Source: Marixanthotalea marina
GTDB taxonomy: Bacteria > Bacteroidota > Bacteroidia > Flavobacteriales > Flavobacteriaceae
Direction of reading: 5' to 3'
Assembly (NCBI GenBank): GCA_018883545.1
Contig: JAHLEH010000001.1
Location: forward strand, 62,001-126,000
DNA length: 64,000 bases
Shown: positions 62,089 to 64,000 of the stretch, piece after piece
How the letters are laid out: each line of letters starts with the position of its first letter
Position numbering within the stretch: position 1 is the first letter of the stretch
Notes under the pieces: model-generated
What the model was told of the DNA's origin: nothing
Database searches by the model: none
The model's input: the letters and a program-made list of their open reading frames with translations, nothing else
Position numbers and translations under genes: made by a program

Positions 62089-62091
62089 AAA

Positions 62092-62733
62092 ATGTCAAAA
62101 AAAAAGAAAAAATATTATACTGTTTGGAAAGGCCACCACATAGGTGTTTTTAAAACTTGGGACGATTGCAAAGCCCAAATAACCAATTTTGAAGGCGCTA
62201 TTTACAAATCTTTTGAAACGTTTGAAGCCGCCAAACAAGCACTAAAGGGAAATTACAAAGATTATATTGGTAAAACCAAGTCCTTTAAAAGCGCACTAAC
62301 TCCAGAGCAACTCAAAAAAATAGGTAACCCCAACTATAATTCCATTTCGGTAGATGCCGCATCAAGTGGAAATCCTGGAAAAATGGAATACCGTGGCGTA
62401 GACACCAAAACAAAAAAACAGTTATTCATTCAGGGCCCTTTTGAAGAGGGTACCAATAATATAGGTGAGTTTTTGGCCATAGTTCATGGTTTAGCATTTT
62501 TAAAAAAGCACAATAGCAACAAAATTATCTATACCGACTCTAAAACGGCCATAAGTTGGGTAAAAAAGAAAAACTGCAATACAAAACTGGCACGCAACCA
62601 AAAAAATGAAGTTTTATTTGAATTGGTTGAACGTGCAGTAAATTGGTTAAAAACAAACACATATCAAACCGTAATTGTAAAGTGGGAAACCAAAGCCTGG
62701 GGAGAAATTCCTGCAGATTTTGGGAGAAAATAG
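62092..62733 (+). CDS. rnhA: Ribonuclease HI with viroplasmin domain
   Basis: 213 residues from 62092 (MSKKKKKYYTVWKGH). Residues about 8-55 form the caulimovirus viroplasmin-like RNA-hybrid-binding domain (YTVWKGHHIGVFKTW, YKSFETFEAAKQAL). The RNase H domain follows with catalytic acids in SVDAASSGNPG, NIGEFLAIVHGL and YTDSKTAISW. It removes RNA from RNA-DNA hybrids. The start lies just after the end of a dispersed repeat, which must form its leader. Confidence 0.9.
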   Translation: MSKKKKKYYTVWKGHHIGVFKTWDDCKAQITNFEGAIYKSFETFEAAKQALKGNYKDYIGKTKSFKSALTPEQLKKIGNPNYNSISVDAASSGNPGKMEYRGVDTKTKKQLFIQGPFEEGTNNIGEFLAIVHGLAFLKKHNSNKIIYTDSKTAISWVKKKNCNTKLARNQKNEVLFELVERAVNWLKTNTYQTVIVKWETKAWGEIPADFGRK

Positions 62734-62770
62734 TTAAATTTAGCCTGTCAGCCATTTTTAAAAGCACCAA

Positions 62771-63568
62771 ATGAAAGACCATAGAGACATTATTGTTGAT
62801 ATTTGGAAATCGCACCCCAATTACATTGGCAATAAATCTGTAGCACTTCAAGCCGTTAACATCACCGATTATCTGGCCAATATGTTTTGCCCCGGTCCTT
62901 TTTACTATTATGTTATAGATTCGCCATCACTTACCCTGGATTTTGCCAGTGAATCCATGAAAACCATTTTGGGCATTGACTCTTCCAACTTTGAGCTTAA
63001 AGACTTTGTAGACATTATACACCCCGACGATGTTCCTTTTTTTATGCGGTGTGAAGATATTGTGGGCTTTTTTCTGAAAAACTGCATCCCTACAGAAAAA
63101 ATGGTAAACTACAAAATAAACTACTGCTTGCGCGAAAAAACCAGCACAGGAAACTTCAAACTGTTCTTAATGCAGACCATTACTTTAAAAACCAGTGAAA
63201 AGGGCGAACTGCTCAAGGTGTTTGGCGTACATACAGACATAAGCCACATTACCTCAGAAAACAACAGAAAACTGTCTTTAATTGGTTTAAACGGGGAACC
63301 ATCCTACTACGAAATTGATGTGTTTGATGACAACGTTTTTGAAAACTTCTCTCCTTATAAATACAGTGTTGAAACCATCAGTTTCACAAAAAGGGAATTG
63401 GAAATCCTTAAATTATTGGCCCAAGGCCTTACCACCGATGAAATTGCCAGTAGTCTTACCATATCTTCCAAAACCGTCTTAACCCACCGAAGAAACATGC
63501 TCGAAAAATTCAATCTTAAAAACACTACGGAATTAGTCGCTAATGCTATAAGATTTGGATATATATAA
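62771..63568 (+). CDS. PAS-LuxR transcriptional regulator
   Basis: 265 residues. An N-terminal PAS-like region of about 180 residues (YYYVIDSPSLTLDFASESM, TSTGNFKLFLMQTITLKT, VFGVHTDISHI) and a C-terminal LuxR helix-turn-helix: FTKRELEILKLLAQGLTTDE, SSKTVLTHRRNMLEKF. No receiver domain, so it is not a classical response regulator; the PAS part may sense a ligand or redox state. Targets unknown. It is 37 nt after rnhA. Confidence 0.88.
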   Translation: MKDHRDIIVDIWKSHPNYIGNKSVALQAVNITDYLANMFCPGPFYYYVIDSPSLTLDFASESMKTILGIDSSNFELKDFVDIIHPDDVPFFMRCEDIVGFFLKNCIPTEKMVNYKINYCLREKTSTGNFKLFLMQTITLKTSEKGELLKVFGVHTDISHITSENNRKLSLIGLNGEPSYYEIDVFDDNVFENFSPYKYSVETISFTKRELEILKLLAQGLTTDEIASSLTISSKTVLTHRRNMLEKFNLKNTTELVANAIRFGYI

Positions 63569-63642
63569 CTTTTATAAAAATTTGACCTCTTAAGTTTGTA
63601 TACAACCCTAAAATGGTTTTCGTTTATTCAAGTTGAATACCT

Positions 63643-63650
63643 TATATTTG
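63643..63650 (+). promoter_or_regulatory. -7 box (TATATTTG) for the PfkB gene
   Basis: Perfect TAnnTTTG match ending 21 nt before the PfkB ATG at 63672. No TTG at -33 distance. Confidence 0.5.
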
Positions 63651-63671
63651 CACAAAAATTATTAGTCCTTC

Positions 63672-64000
63672 ATGGGTAAATTAGTAATTGTTGGCACTTT
63701 AGCGTTTGATGCTATTGAAACGCCTTTCGGAAAAACCGATAAAATCCTTGGTGGTGCCGCAACCTACATTGGTTTATCTGCCTCTCAATTTAATGTAGAT
63801 GCTGCTATAGTTTCTGTTGTTGGTGGCGATTTTCCTCAAGACTATTTAAATCTCCTTTCAAGCAAGAATATTGATCTTTCGGGTGTTGAAATTATTGAAG
63901 AAGGAAAAACCTTTTTTTGGAGCGGACGCTATCATAACGATATGAACTCCAGAGATACGCTTGTTACCGAATTAAATACATTGGCAGATTTCAAACCGGT
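63672..64000 (+). CDS. PfkB family carbohydrate kinase, 3' end outside the window
   Basis: The first 109 residues, open to the right edge. MGKLVIVGTLAFDAIETPFG, then KILGGAATYIGLSASQF, is the N-terminal GGxxxN-like signature of PfkB/ribokinase kinases, followed by VVGGDFPQDYLNLL. The ATP-binding DTxGAGD site is beyond the window. The sugar or nucleoside cannot be assigned. Confidence 0.85.
   Translation, partial: MGKLVIVGTLAFDAIETPFGKTDKILGGAATYIGLSASQFNVDAAIVSVVGGDFPQDYLNLLSSKNIDLSGVEIIEEGKTFFWSGRYHNDMNSRDTLVTELNTLADFKP

Noticed and set aside
2..64000. CRISPR array, rRNA operon, transposase, prophage or integrase genes
   Set aside because: None of the characteristic repeats or protein motifs were found in any part of the window.

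Overview
The window looks like chromosome of a low-GC member of the Flavobacteriaceae (Bacteroidota). The evidence is a complete Bat aerotolerance operon, a secreted metalloprotease with a type IX secretion (T9SS) C-terminal sorting domain, a PID-CTERM-like mini protein, a VPEYKQVNY-type IPExxxVDY protein, Bacteroidota-type promoter boxes (TAnnTTTG) in front of many genes, and AT-rich spacers with the dispersed repeats typical of this group. Most of the window is ordinary core genome. No phage, transposase, CRISPR array or rRNA operon is visible.

Layout. 1-10.4 kb: the end of a CvpA-type gene, a beta-carbonic anhydrase, then on the minus strand moxR, a DUF58 gene, a BatD-like membrane protein and batA, B, C, D and E. 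10.5-19.8 kb: a DUF4382 lipoprotein, a short-chain dehydrogenase, an AlbA_2 protein, a small monooxygenase, an EEP nuclease, a YCII-like lipoprotein, a CYTH protein, DNA polymerase IV, a PID-CTERM-like peptide, riboflavin synthase and PdxA. 19.8-25 kb: the fatty-acid initiation block DUF177-rpmF-fabH-accB-accC, followed by mtgA and a Gre-like protein. 25-31.5 kb (minus): an orphan ABC ATPase, prolyl oligopeptidase, asd, mscL, alr and tdk. 31.6-38 kb (plus): an unknown acidic protein, rsmI, a HopJ-family protein, a uracil-DNA glycosylase-like protein, OsmC, recJ and an MFS transporter. 38-48.7 kb (mostly minus): lpxH, a DinB-like protein, queD, a hydroxyacid dehydrogenase, mgtE, rsmA, DUF4286, a large TPR protein, serS and ribF. 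48.7-54 kb: the secreted metalloprotease, pth, rplY and prs. 54-55.4 kb: the only accessory patch. 55.4-64 kb: a Tat-exported enolase-superfamily enzyme, pyk, the IPExxxVDY protein, the rnc-fabF-acpP operon, purN, rnhA, a PAS-LuxR regulator and the start of a PfkB kinase.

The most interesting locus is at 54.0-54.45 kb. A tRNA-Leu(CAA) gene carries a small GIY-YIG nuclease gene directly upstream of it, and the pair is preceded by a perfect 31-nt copy of the tRNA 5' half. The tRNA begins at the first base after the nuclease stop codon, and the only promoter-like box is upstream of the copied half. This looks like an endonuclease gene that entered a tRNA gene and rebuilt an intact tRNA behind itself. 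The copied half is interrupted by a 20-nt palindrome. The same palindrome (19 nt shared) interrupts a repeat at 62.0 kb, which suggests a mobile micro-palindrome.

Other observations are two small membrane ORFs (32 and 40 codons), a long imperfect inverted repeat just upstream of fabH, overlapping divergent promoters between queD and a 2-oxoglutarate oxygenase, and several repeat elements sitting at gene starts or inside operons. Functions are assigned from recognised motifs only; no database search was possible.
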